In this document: positions 45,952-53,707 of the stretch, piece after piece
How positions within the stretch are numbered: position 1 is the first letter of the stretch
How the letters are laid out: each line of letters opens with the position of its first letter
Origin: Pseudacidovorax sp. NFM-22
GTDB taxonomy: Bacteria > Pseudomonadota > Gammaproteobacteria > Burkholderiales > Burkholderiaceae_C
Reading direction: 5' to 3'
NCBI RefSeq assembly: GCF_021401245.1
Contig: NZ_JACBFY010000001.1
Location: forward strand, 372,001 to 436,000
Length of the DNA stretch: 64,000 nucleotides
Notes under the pieces: model-generated
Databases searched by the model: none
Told to the model about the DNA's origin: nothing
Seen by the model: only the letters and a program-made list of their open reading frames with translations
Position numbers and translations under genes: made by a program

Positions 45952-47532
45952 ATCAACAACGCCAGCCTTTCCGCGGCCAACATCCGTCCTGTGACGAACG
46001 TGGCCACCCTCGTCGCCCGCAGTGCCCGTGCGCACGCGCGGCAGATCGCCGTGCGCAGCGCCAGCCGAAGCCTCACCTATGCCGAACTGGAGCAGCGGGC
46101 CAGCCGCCTCGCCCACGCGCTCCTCGCCCTGGGCCTGGTGCGCGGCGACCGCGTCGGCATCTACCTGCCCAACTGCCCGGAGATCGTCGAGCTGGAGCTG
46201 GCCTGCTACAAGGCCGCGCTGGTCAAGGCGCCCTTCAACGCACGCCTGTCGCCGGCCGAGGTCGGCGAGGTGGCGGCCAACAGCGAGGCCACGCTGATCG
46301 TCACCACCACCGAGCGGGCCGAGGCCATCCGCCCGCACCTGCGCGGCACGCCGCGGCTGGTGCTGCTCGACGCCCCGGGTGACGAAGGCTATGAAGGCCT
46401 GCTGGCGCGCGCCAGCGACCGCTTCGAGGCGGTGCCGGTGCATGCCGACGAGCTGGCTGTCCTGCACTACACCTCGGGCAGCTCGGGCGTGCTCAAGGCC
46501 GCAATGCAGACCTTCGGCAACCGGCTGGCGCAGCTGCGCAAGTTCCTCATCCGCAGCGAAGGCATGCGCAGCGGCCATTCGCTGGGGCTGGTGGGGCCGA
46601 TCACCCATGCCTCGGGCATGCAGATCGTGCCCGCGCTGTGCAGCGGCGTGCAGATCCGCATCTTCAACGGCTTCGAGCCCGGCCGCTTCCTGGCCGACAT
46701 GCGGGCCGAGCGCATCACCCACACCTTCATGGTGCCGACCATGATCAACATGCTGCTGGCCGAGCTGGAGGGCCAGTACCGGCCGCTGCCCGACCTGCAG
46801 CGGTTGGGCTATGGCGCGGCGCCCATGGCACCCGCGCGCATCCTGCGGGCCATGGATGTGTTCGGACCCGTGCTGTCGCAAGGCTACGGCGCGGGCGAGA
46901 CCACATCGGGCGTGTGCGCCCTCAGCACCGAGGACCACCTGCATGCCCGCGCCGCGCGGCCCGAGCGCCTGGCCTCCTGCGGACGTCCCTTCCTGGAGTG
47001 CGACGTGCAGATCCTGGACGACGCGGGCGAGCCGGTGGCCACGGGCGAGATCGGCGAGATCGTGGTCGGCGGCGACGACATCTTTGCCGGCTACTGGCGC
47101 GCACCCGAGCTGACGGCCGAGGTGCTCAAGAACGGCCGCTACCACACGGGCGACCTGGCCCGCATGGACGAGGACGGCTTCGTCTACATCGTGGACCGCA
47201 AGAAGGACATGGTCATCAGCGGCGGCTTCAACGTCTATCCCTCCGAGGTCGAGGCCGTGCTCTACCAGCACGAGGCGGTGCAGGACGCCTGCGTGTTCGC
47301 CATTCCCGACGACAAGTGGGGCGAAGCGGTGGCGGCGCATGTGGTGCTCAAGCCGGGCCGTCCCGCGGACGCGGCGCTGATCGATGCCTTCTGCAGCGCG
47401 CAGCTGGCCGGCTTCAAGCGCCCGCGGCACATCGAGTTCGTCGCTGCGTTGCCGCGCAACCCCAATGGCAAGGTCATGCGCCGGGCGGTGCAGGCGCCGT
47501 ACTGGCAGGGCCAGTCGCGGATGGTCAATTGA
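45952..47532 (+). CDS. Acyl-CoA synthetase (AMP-forming carboxylate:CoA ligase), unusual ATC start likely
   Basis: An ANL-family ligase of about 526 residues that activates a carboxylic acid through an acyl-AMP. Motifs: P-loop LHYTSGSSGVLKAAM, GYGAGETTSG, the hinge region GRYHTGDLARMDEDGFVYIV, DRKKDMVISGGFNVYPSEVE, and the C-terminal lysine PRNPNGKVMRR. A canonical AGGAGA (45941-45946) is followed five bases on by ATC in the correct frame, and no ATG or other good start lies nearby; the first GTG at 45991 has no ribosome site and would remove only 13 residues. I annotate from ATC 45952. Followed 14 bp later by the acyl-CoA dehydrogenase. Confidence 0.85.
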   Translation: MNNASLSAANIRPVTNVATLVARSARAHARQIAVRSASRSLTYAELEQRASRLAHALLALGLVRGDRVGIYLPNCPEIVELELACYKAALVKAPFNARLSPAEVGEVAANSEATLIVTTTERAEAIRPHLRGTPRLVLLDAPGDEGYEGLLARASDRFEAVPVHADELAVLHYTSGSSGVLKAAMQTFGNRLAQLRKFLIRSEGMRSGHSLGLVGPITHASGMQIVPALCSGVQIRIFNGFEPGRFLADMRAERITHTFMVPTMINMLLAELEGQYRPLPDLQRLGYGAAPMAPARILRAMDVFGPVLSQGYGAGETTSGVCALSTEDHLHARAARPERLASCGRPFLECDVQILDDAGEPVATGEIGEIVVGGDDIFAGYWRAPELTAEVLKNGRYHTGDLARMDEDGFVYIVDRKKDMVISGGFNVYPSEVEAVLYQHEAVQDACVFAIPDDKWGEAVAAHVVLKPGRPADAALIDAFCSAQLAGFKRPRHIEFVAALPRNPNGKVMRRAVQAPYWQGQSRMVN

Positions 47533-47546
47533 AGAGGGCCGACGCC

Positions 47547-48761
47547 ATGACGAACACCCCCCTGTCCGCCCCGCTGTTCCGCGGTCCCTTCGAGGGCAGC
47601 GAACGCGCTGCCGAGCTGATCGCGCGCATCCAGGACTTCCTGCACGGCGAGCTGGCCGAACTGGCGCGCGAACACCAGCTCGACCATGAGCACAGCCCCG
47701 ACCGCGCCCTGCTGCGCCAGGTCTGGCGCCGCTCGCACCAACTGGGCTTCTACGGCCTCACGCTGCCGGAGCAACTGGGCGGCCTGGGCCTGTCGGTGCT
47801 GGACCACGTGCTGGTCAAGGAAGCCATCTACGCCACCGGCTCGCCCTTCGCGCCGCATGTGCTGGGCGAGCTGAGCGGCCCGCCGCGCGTCGGCGCACTG
47901 GTGCGCCATGCGACGCCTCAGCAGATGGCGCAATTCATCCTGCCGGTGGCGCAGGCGGAGATGGCGATCTGCTTCGCGCTCACCGAGGCCGAGGCCGGCT
48001 CGGACGCCGGCGCGGTGCAGACCCGTGCGGTTCGCGAGGGGGACGACTACGTCCTCACCGGCCGCAAGCGCTTCATCTCCGGCTCGCCGTTCGCGGATGC
48101 GGCGGTGCTGATGGCATCGACCGCGCCGGAAGGCAGCGCGCAGCGCGAGGTGACGGCCTTCTTCGTCGACCTGCGTGCGCCCGGCGTGCGCGTCGAGTGC
48201 AACTACAAGACCATGGCCGGCCAGAGCAGCACCGGCGACATCGTGCTTGAAGGCTGCCGCGTGCCCGCCGCCCAGCGCATCGGCGAACCGGGCCGCGGCC
48301 TGGCTTTGGCCCTGGGCCGCATCACCGTCAATCGCCTGCTGCATTGCCCGGCGATGGTGGGCCTGGCCCAGGTGGCGCTGCGCGACGCGCGCGACTACGC
48401 GCTGCAGCGCCAGCAGTTCGGCCGCGCCATCGCGCAGTTCCAGGCCATCCAGCACATGCTGGCCGAGGCCGCCACCGAACTGGCTGCGGCACGCGCGCTG
48501 ATGATCGTCACCGCCCGCCAGCTCGACGCCGGCGGCGATGCTCGGGCCGAGGCCTCGATGGCCAAGCTTTTCTGCTCGGAGACCGCCTTCCGCGTGGCCG
48601 ACAAGGCGGTACAGGTGCACGGCGGCGAAGGCATCGTGCAGGGCCGGCGCGTGGAGTTCCTGTTCCGCATGCTGCGCATGTACCGCGTGCTCACCGGCAC
48701 CAGCGAGATCCAGAAGAACACCATCGCCAAGGAGCTGCTCGCGCCCGACACCGCCGCCTGA
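47547..48761 (+). CDS. Acyl-CoA dehydrogenase family protein, catalytic glutamate not found
   Basis: A 404-residue FAD enzyme of the ACAD fold: N-terminal helical domain, middle domain (ICFALTEAEAGSDAGAVQTR; GRKRFISGSPFADAAV) and C-terminal domain (LQRQQFGRAIAQFQAIQHML; VQVHGGEGIVQGRRVEFLFR). At the C-terminal position where most ACADs have YEGT it reads VLTGTSEIQ, with Thr for the catalytic Glu, and at the isovaleryl-CoA-type position (LER) it reads VNR. The activity is therefore uncertain: dehydrogenation with another base, or a different reaction. Paired with the preceding CoA ligase and the following Bug receptor. GAAGAGGG lies eight bases before ATG 47547. Confidence 0.9.
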   Translation: MTNTPLSAPLFRGPFEGSERAAELIARIQDFLHGELAELAREHQLDHEHSPDRALLRQVWRRSHQLGFYGLTLPEQLGGLGLSVLDHVLVKEAIYATGSPFAPHVLGELSGPPRVGALVRHATPQQMAQFILPVAQAEMAICFALTEAEAGSDAGAVQTRAVREGDDYVLTGRKRFISGSPFADAAVLMASTAPEGSAQREVTAFFVDLRAPGVRVECNYKTMAGQSSTGDIVLEGCRVPAAQRIGEPGRGLALALGRITVNRLLHCPAMVGLAQVALRDARDYALQRQQFGRAIAQFQAIQHMLAEAATELAAARALMIVTARQLDAGGDARAEASMAKLFCSETAFRVADKAVQVHGGEGIVQGRRVEFLFRMLRMYRVLTGTSEIQKNTIAKELLAPDTAA

Positions 48762-48825
48762 CGCCCGGCACCCCGCCGACGCTGTGGACGCCGGCCTTCA
48801 AGAAGCACAAAAGGAGACAAGCAAG

Positions 48826-49812
48826 ATGACCGACATGAACCGCCGCCGCCTGGTGGGCGCCGGCCTGGCCGCCGCCTTCGCGCCGCTGGCTGCACCGCTG
48901 GCGCGCGCTGCGGAGCCCTACCCCAACCGCCCCATCAAATGGGTGCTGCCCTACCTGGCCGGCACCGGCCCGGACAACACGGCGCGCATCCTGGCCGAGG
49001 CCGTCGGGCCGGCGCTGGGCCAGAGCGTGGTGATCGAGAACCGCGGCGGCGCGGGCGGCAACATCGGCGCCAAGCTCGTCGCCCGCGCACCGGCCGATGG
49101 CTACACCTGGATCTATTCGGCCGCACCCATGGCGGCCAATATGTTCATGTACAAGAGCCCGGGCTTCGATGCGCTCAAGGACTTCCGTCACATCATGCGG
49201 CTGACCAGCGCGGACGTGGTGCTGATCGTGAATGCCGACTCCGACATCCGCAGCGTGGACGATCTCGTCCGGCAGATCCGCGCCCGGCCCGGCAAGGTGG
49301 AGTACGCCTCGGGCGGCGTGGGCACGCCCTCGCACCTGGGCGTCGAGATGTTCCTGGACGCGATCAAGGGCAGCGCGCTGCACGTGCCCTACAAGGGCGC
49401 GTCGGAGCTGTGTACCGCGGTGCTCGGCAATCAGGTGGTGTTCGGCGCGCCGATCCTGGCCGTGGCCTATCCGCAGATCCAGGCCGGTCGCCTGCGCGCG
49501 CTGGCCGTGACCGGTCCGCGCCGCAATGCCGTGCTGCCGCAGGTGCCCACGCTGGCCGAGGCCGGCGTGCCCGGCGTCGAGCTGACCTCGTGGGGCGGCA
49601 TCTCGGTACCGGCCGGCACGCCCGATGCGGTGGTCGAGCGCATCCAGGCTGCCTTCGCGCAGGCGCTCAAGCAGCCGCGCGTGATCGCCCAGTTGCAGGA
49701 GCAAGGCGGCCAGGTGGACATCCAGGAAGGCAGCGCCTATGTGGACGGCTTCAAGCGCGAGATGCGCTCGACGCAGGCCATGATGAAGAAGGTCGGCCTC
49801 GAACCCCTCTGA
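48826..49812 (+). CDS. Bug-family (TctC-like) periplasmic solute receptor
   Basis: A 328-residue receptor with a Tat-like N-terminus (NRRRLVGAGLAAAFAPLAAP, twin/triple arginine) cut near ARA-AEPYP. It continues YPNRPIKWVLPYLAGTGPDN and ENRGGAGGNIGAKLVARAPA, typical Bug motifs. AAGGAGA is ten bases before ATG 48826. Last gene of the ligase-dehydrogenase-Bug set, so its ligand is probably the acid activated by the ligase. The TctBA permease at 51.4-53.3 kb, on the other strand, is a plausible partner. A palindromic repeat follows 49 bp later. Confidence 0.94.
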   Translation: MTDMNRRRLVGAGLAAAFAPLAAPLARAAEPYPNRPIKWVLPYLAGTGPDNTARILAEAVGPALGQSVVIENRGGAGGNIGAKLVARAPADGYTWIYSAAPMAANMFMYKSPGFDALKDFRHIMRLTSADVVLIVNADSDIRSVDDLVRQIRARPGKVEYASGGVGTPSHLGVEMFLDAIKGSALHVPYKGASELCTAVLGNQVVFGAPILAVAYPQIQAGRLRALAVTGPRRNAVLPQVPTLAEAGVPGVELTSWGGISVPAGTPDAVVERIQAAFAQALKQPRVIAQLQEQGGQVDIQEGSAYVDGFKREMRSTQAMMKKVGLEPL

Positions 49813-49860
49813 CCTCCGAGGAGCCTCCGAGACGCCAAGAGCCCTCGGAGATGCAGGAAG

Positions 49861-49977
49861 CCCCTCTCCCCTCGCGGGAGAGGGGTTGGGGAGAGGGGCT
49901 GGGCGAACGCCCAAGCCGTTGACCAGCGAACGCCGTCGCCCCCTCTCCCCCACCCTCTCCCGCAAGGGGAGAGGGAG
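49861..49977. repeat. Compound palindromic (REP/BIME-like) repeat, copy 2
   Basis: Near-identical to copy 1 (44512-44627): the same three palindromic arms and the same CAAGCCGTTGACCAGCG core, with about five substitutions and one indel. It sits in the gap between the convergent Bug receptor and MDR oxidoreductase genes, where it may act as a bidirectional transcript end or mRNA stabiliser. Confidence 0.85.
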
Positions 49978-49990
49978 TAAAACCTGCGAC

Positions 49991-51133
49991 TCAGCGCGAC
50001 GGATCGATCAGCACCTTCGCGCCCGTGTTGCGCGCGCCATAGAAGGCGATGGCATCGGCACTCAGTGCGCCCGCCAGCGACACGGTCCGCGCGTAGTGGC
50101 TCGCAAACGTGGTCTTCAGCTCGGCCGCGACGCGCGCACGCAGCGCCTGCGCCGCCGGCTCGCCGATCTTCTGCAGGAAGGGAAAGAGCAGCCAGCCGCC
50201 CACGCCCCAGGCCATGCCGAAGCTGCGGTGGATCTCGGTGGGCCGCGTGTCCAGGCCGCCGTACAGATAGACCTGCTTGTGCACCGACGAGCCGTAGCGG
50301 CTGTACTCGCTGGGCGTGCGCCGCGCGATGGACGCTTCCATGCACTGCAGGATCTGGCCGGCCAGCGTGCCGCCGCCGGTGGCGTCGAAGCCGATGGTGG
50401 CGCCCGTGGCCACCAGCGCCTCGGTGAGCTGGGCCATGAAGTCCGGCGCGCTGCTGTCGCACACATGCATAGCGCCCTGCCCGCGCAGCAGCGCCGCCTG
50501 CTCGGGCTTGCGCACGATGTTCACCAGGCCGATGCCGTCTTTCAGGCAGATGCGGTTGAGCATCTGGCCCAGGTTGCTGGCGGCGGCCGTGTGCACCAGT
50601 GCCGTGTGGCCCTCGCGCTTCATGGTCTCGACCATGCCCAGCGAGGTGAGCGGGTTGACGAAGCAGGAGGCGCCGTCCGCCGCCGTCGCATCCTCGGGCA
50701 GCACCAGGCACTGGGCGGCCGCCATGGTGCGGTACTGCGCATACATGGCGCCGCCGATCAGGGCCACCGTGCGACCCAGCAGCGCCCGCGCGGCCGGCGA
50801 CGAACCGGCCGCCACCACCAGGCCGGCGCCTTCGTTGCCCACCGGCAGGCTCTGGCCCACGCGGGCGGCCATGGCGGGCATGGCGCGCTCCGGGATGCGC
50901 GCCGTCACCACGGGGCGCTCCGCGCTGCCGGAGACCTGCACCGTCGAAAGGTCCGCAGGGCCGAGCAACAGGCCGATGTCGGAGGGATTGATGGGCGTCG
51001 CCTGCACGCGGATCAGCACCTCGTCGGCGCCAGGTTGCGGCACGGGCACCTCTTCCAGGCTGATCCGCAGCGTGCCGTCGGCCTGGACGAGCGAACGCAG
51101 TTGCAGGGCGGTGGCGGGGAGGGTTTCGGGCAT
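49991..51133 (-). CDS. Medium-chain dehydrogenase/reductase, quinone-oxidoreductase-like (zinc-independent)
   Basis: A 380-residue MDR protein. The catalytic-domain part has VQATPINPSDIGLLLGPADL and LPVGNEGAGLVVAAG; the Rossmann part holds LVHTAAASNLGQMLNRIC, the AxxGxxG-like loop, then the VRKPEQAALL NAD(P)-specifying region. The cysteine/histidine zinc ligands of alcohol dehydrogenases are absent, which places it with zeta-crystallin-like enoyl or quinone reductases. A possible role is reduction of an enoyl-CoA, enal or quinone intermediate of the neighbouring pathway. Starts at ATG 51133, with GGAGA six bases upstream. Downstream of the TctBA operon but separated by its terminator. Confidence 0.88.
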   Translation of the reverse strand: MPETLPATALQLRSLVQADGTLRISLEEVPVPQPGADEVLIRVQATPINPSDIGLLLGPADLSTVQVSGSAERPVVTARIPERAMPAMAARVGQSLPVGNEGAGLVVAAGSSPAARALLGRTVALIGGAMYAQYRTMAAAQCLVLPEDATAADGASCFVNPLTSLGMVETMKREGHTALVHTAAASNLGQMLNRICLKDGIGLVNIVRKPEQAALLRGQGAMHVCDSSAPDFMAQLTEALVATGATIGFDATGGGTLAGQILQCMEASIARRTPSEYSRYGSSVHKQVYLYGGLDTRPTEIHRSFGMAWGVGGWLLFPFLQKIGEPAAQALRARVAAELKTTFASHYARTVSLAGALSADAIAFYGARNTGAKVLIDPSR

Positions 51134-51321
51134 GGGCGTCTCCGGAAGAGGGATCAAGGCGCCGCAGCGGATGGCAGCGGGCGACGGGGCGCCCATTGTG
51201 GGTGCCGCCAGCGAGCGCCGCTGTCGCGGGGCCATCAGAGCGGCACCGGTGTCATCGCGGGGATCGGCCCGCGCGAGGATGTGGACCTCGACCCGTCCGC
51301 AGGCACCGTGCGGCCCGGCCC

Positions 51322-51353
51322 AAAAAGCAGAAGGGGCCCGAAGGCCCCTTCTG
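51322..51353 (-). terminator. Strong intrinsic terminator of the tctB-tctA transcript
   Basis: On the minus strand CAGAAGGGGCC - TTCG - GGCCCCTTCTG is an 11-bp perfect stem with a stable TTCG tetraloop, followed by CTTTTT. It lies 20 bp beyond the tctA stop and isolates the MDR gene from tctBA. Confidence 0.93.
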
Positions 51354-51372
51354 CAGTGGATTGCACGCGCGC

Positions 51373-52896
51373 TCAGGCGGTCTCGTGCGCCGCCGGCAGT
51401 GCGGCGGCTCCGTTCTTCTGCTTCTTCGTCTTGATGAAGAAGGTGACGGTCTGCCACACGATGAACACGCCGATCAGCGACAGCAGCGTGCCGCTGATGG
51501 GCCGGTCGAAGAAGATGCCGAAGCTGCCGCGGCTCAGCAGCAGCGTGCGGCGGAAGTTCTCTTCCAGCATCGGGCCCAGGATGAAGCCCAGCATCAGCGG
51601 CGCAGCGTCCAGGTCGAACTTCATGAACAGGAAGCCCAGCAGGCCGAAGGCGGCGGTGATGTACAGGTCTTCCAGGTTGTTGTTGACGCTGTACGTGCCG
51701 ATGCAACAGAAGAACAGGATGCCCGGGAAGAGCACGGCATACGGGATCTTGAAGACCGACAGCCAGTAGCGCACCAGCGGCACGTTCAGGATGATCAGGA
51801 AGCAGTTGCCGACCCACATCGAGGCGACCAGGCCCCAGAACAGTTCCGGGTGACCGGCGATCATGTTCGGGCCGGGCTGGATGCCCTTGATGATGAAGGC
51901 GGCCATCATCAGCGCCATCACTGCGTTCTCGGGGATGCCGATGGACATCAGCGGGATGAAGCTGGTGCGGGCGGCGGCCTCGTCGGCAGCGGCCTGGCCA
52001 GCCACGCCTTCGATACAGCCGGTGCCGATCTCGTGCTTGTACTTGCTGACCTTCTTGTCGATGGCATAGGCCGCGAACTGGGCGATGGCCGGGCCGCCGC
52101 CGGGCAGGATGCCCAGGAAGGAGCCGATCACGGAGCCGCGCAGGGCGCTGGGGATGATCCGCTTGAACTCTTCCCAGGTGGGCATCAGGTGGATCTTGCC
52201 GTTGAAGGGCGAGCGCTCTTCACCGCTGTCGAGGTTCTTGGTGATCTCGGCGATGCCGAAGCAGCCCAGCGCGATGCTGACCAGGCCCACGCCGTCGGCG
52301 AGGAAGGGCAGGTCCATGGTGTAGCGCTGCACGCCGCTGTTGACGTCGGTGCCGATCTGGCCGAGCAGCACGCCGATCAGGCACATGGCCAGGCCGTTGA
52401 GCAGGCTGCCGGTGGTCACGAAGCTCACGCAGACGAAGCCCACCATCATCAGCGCGCAGTAGTCCGCGGGGCCGAACAGGAAGGCCACCTCGCCCAGCTT
52501 GGGCGCCAGGAAGGTCAGCACGACGATGGCCACGGTGCCGCCGATGAAGCTGGAGAAGCCGGCCGTGAACAGCGCCAGGCCCGTCTTGCCCTTGAGCGTC
52601 ATCGCGTAGCCGTCGATACAGGCCACGATCGAACTCGCGTGAGGGATCTTCATCGTGATCGCCGACACGCTGTCGCCGTACTGCGCCCCGTAGTAGATGC
52701 CGGCCAGCATGATCAGCGCGCCGGTGGTGTCGATGGAGTACGTCAGCGGCAGCAGCAGGCTGATGGTGGCCAGCGGGCCCAGGCCGGGCAGCAGGCCCAC
52801 CAGGGTGCCGACCACGCAGCCGATGGCGCAGTACATCAGGTTGTGGATGGTCAGCGCGTGCTCGAAGCCGAACGCCAGGTTATGGAGAGCTTCCAT
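51373..52896 (-). CDS. tctA: Tripartite tricarboxylate transporter large permease, TctA family
   Basis: A 507-residue protein of about twelve helices, the translocation subunit of a TTT uptake system. Diagnostic segments: VGTLVGLLPGLGPLATISLL near residue 32, AGIYYGAQYGDSVSAITMKI, GSFLGILPGGGPAIAQFAAY, and IEGVAGQAAADEAAARTSFI with the following PLMSIGIPENAVMALMMAAF. All TctA landmarks are intact. It follows tctB by 16 bp. No receptor gene is in this operon, so it must use a TctC/Bug protein from elsewhere, possibly the one at 48.8-49.8 kb. Confidence 0.96.
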   Translation of the reverse strand: MEALHNLAFGFEHALTIHNLMYCAIGCVVGTLVGLLPGLGPLATISLLLPLTYSIDTTGALIMLAGIYYGAQYGDSVSAITMKIPHASSIVACIDGYAMTLKGKTGLALFTAGFSSFIGGTVAIVVLTFLAPKLGEVAFLFGPADYCALMMVGFVCVSFVTTGSLLNGLAMCLIGVLLGQIGTDVNSGVQRYTMDLPFLADGVGLVSIALGCFGIAEITKNLDSGEERSPFNGKIHLMPTWEEFKRIIPSALRGSVIGSFLGILPGGGPAIAQFAAYAIDKKVSKYKHEIGTGCIEGVAGQAAADEAAARTSFIPLMSIGIPENAVMALMMAAFIIKGIQPGPNMIAGHPELFWGLVASMWVGNCFLIILNVPLVRYWLSVFKIPYAVLFPGILFFCCIGTYSVNNNLEDLYITAAFGLLGFLFMKFDLDAAPLMLGFILGPMLEENFRRTLLLSRGSFGIFFDRPISGTLLSLIGVFIVWQTVTFFIKTKKQKNGAAALPAAHETA

Positions 52897-52912
52897 GGTG
52901 TGCAGGCTCCGA

Positions 52913-53338
52913 TCAGTACAGGGGAAGGTTCAGGCCCAGCAGCTTCTGGAAGCCGAAGGCGAAACCCACGAGCACCACCGCCACCTTGACGTTGCGTACC
53001 CAGGAATACTTGCCGCTGGCCGCCAGCGACGCGATGAAGACCATGACGACGATGCCCACGGTCATGTTCACGTAGGTGGACACGAGCGCGAAGGTACACA
53101 GGCTGGCCAGGATGATCGCGATGTTCTTGAAGTTGACCGACATCGGGATCGGCTTGACGAAGCGCGAGCGGATCACGGTGATGATCCCGATGGCCAGCAG
53201 CATGCCGCTGACCATGGCCGGGAACAGGCCCGGGCCGGCATGCGCGAAGCTGCCGATCTGGTAGTTGAAGGCCGGCACGCCGAACAGCAGTGCAAGCGCG
53301 ATGAGGAACAGGCCTCGGTTGAGGTTGCGATCGTTCAT
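52913..53338 (-). CDS. tctB: Tripartite tricarboxylate transporter small permease, TctB family
   Basis: A 141-residue four-helix protein: NLNRGLFLIALALLFGVPAF at the first helix, FAHAGPGLFPAMVSGMLLAI after it (the conserved GPGLFP-type TctB motif), and two closely spaced C-terminal helix pairs around FALVSTYVNMTVGIVVMVFI. It is the small subunit that pairs with TctA. The start at ATG 53338 is chosen by family length; no purine-rich ribosome site precedes it, and the frame extends upstream. First gene of tctB-tctA. Confidence 0.92.
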   Translation of the reverse strand: MNDRNLNRGLFLIALALLFGVPAFNYQIGSFAHAGPGLFPAMVSGMLLAIGIITVIRSRFVKPIPMSVNFKNIAIILASLCTFALVSTYVNMTVGIVVMVFIASLAASGKYSWVRNVKVAVVLVGFAFGFQKLLGLNLPLY

Positions 53339-53707
53339 AAGGGGAGGCGAAGCGTCGTCATGTTGATGTTGTGGATCGGTTGGTCCCTCTCGCGCCGGGG
53401 GATCCGGCGGGGTGCCAATGTCTCCTTTGCAGCCGCAGCTGCTGGGGCGGAGGGGATGCTCCGGCTGCCACACTGATCGGAATCTGACCGACTGCAGAGG
53501 GGAATTACGTACCGGAGGGCCCCTGCGGCGCGCAGGCGTCGCATCGGTGACTTTTCCTCCGGGTTAACACGAAGAAGCGGCTACGCAAATACACGTAGAC
53601 GCCCGTTTTCCCGGGCTTCGCCGGGTCATCGACGGCGACCGAAATACCCATGAAAAAAGCCGCCCGAAGGCGGCCTCTGGAATATGGGCGCGCGGCCTTT
53701 TGTCTGT
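53339..53707. other. 369-bp gap between tctB and the helicase gene
   Basis: No gene is seen here. It holds the leader and presumably the promoter of tctBA (an A/T-richer patch with GAATTACGTACC near 53503 is the best candidate region, without a clear -35/-10 pair) and, at its right end, the helicase terminator at 53653-53674. Confidence 0.6.
53653..53674 (-). terminator. Intrinsic terminator of the helicase gene (minus strand)
   Basis: Minus-strand GCCGCC - TTCG - GGCGGC followed by six T residues, 34 bp after the helicase stop. Confidence 0.9.

Noticed and set aside
44512-49977. Short GC-rich repeats considered as a CRISPR array
   Set aside because: The units are palindromic, irregularly placed, without spacers of constant length, and no cas genes are present. 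REP/BIME-type elements fit better.
51134-51817. N-terminal extension of the MDR oxidoreductase reaching into tctA
   Set aside because: The frame is open but would run antisense-free through the tctA terminator and the tctA coding region in another frame; family length and the ribosome site fix the start at 51133.
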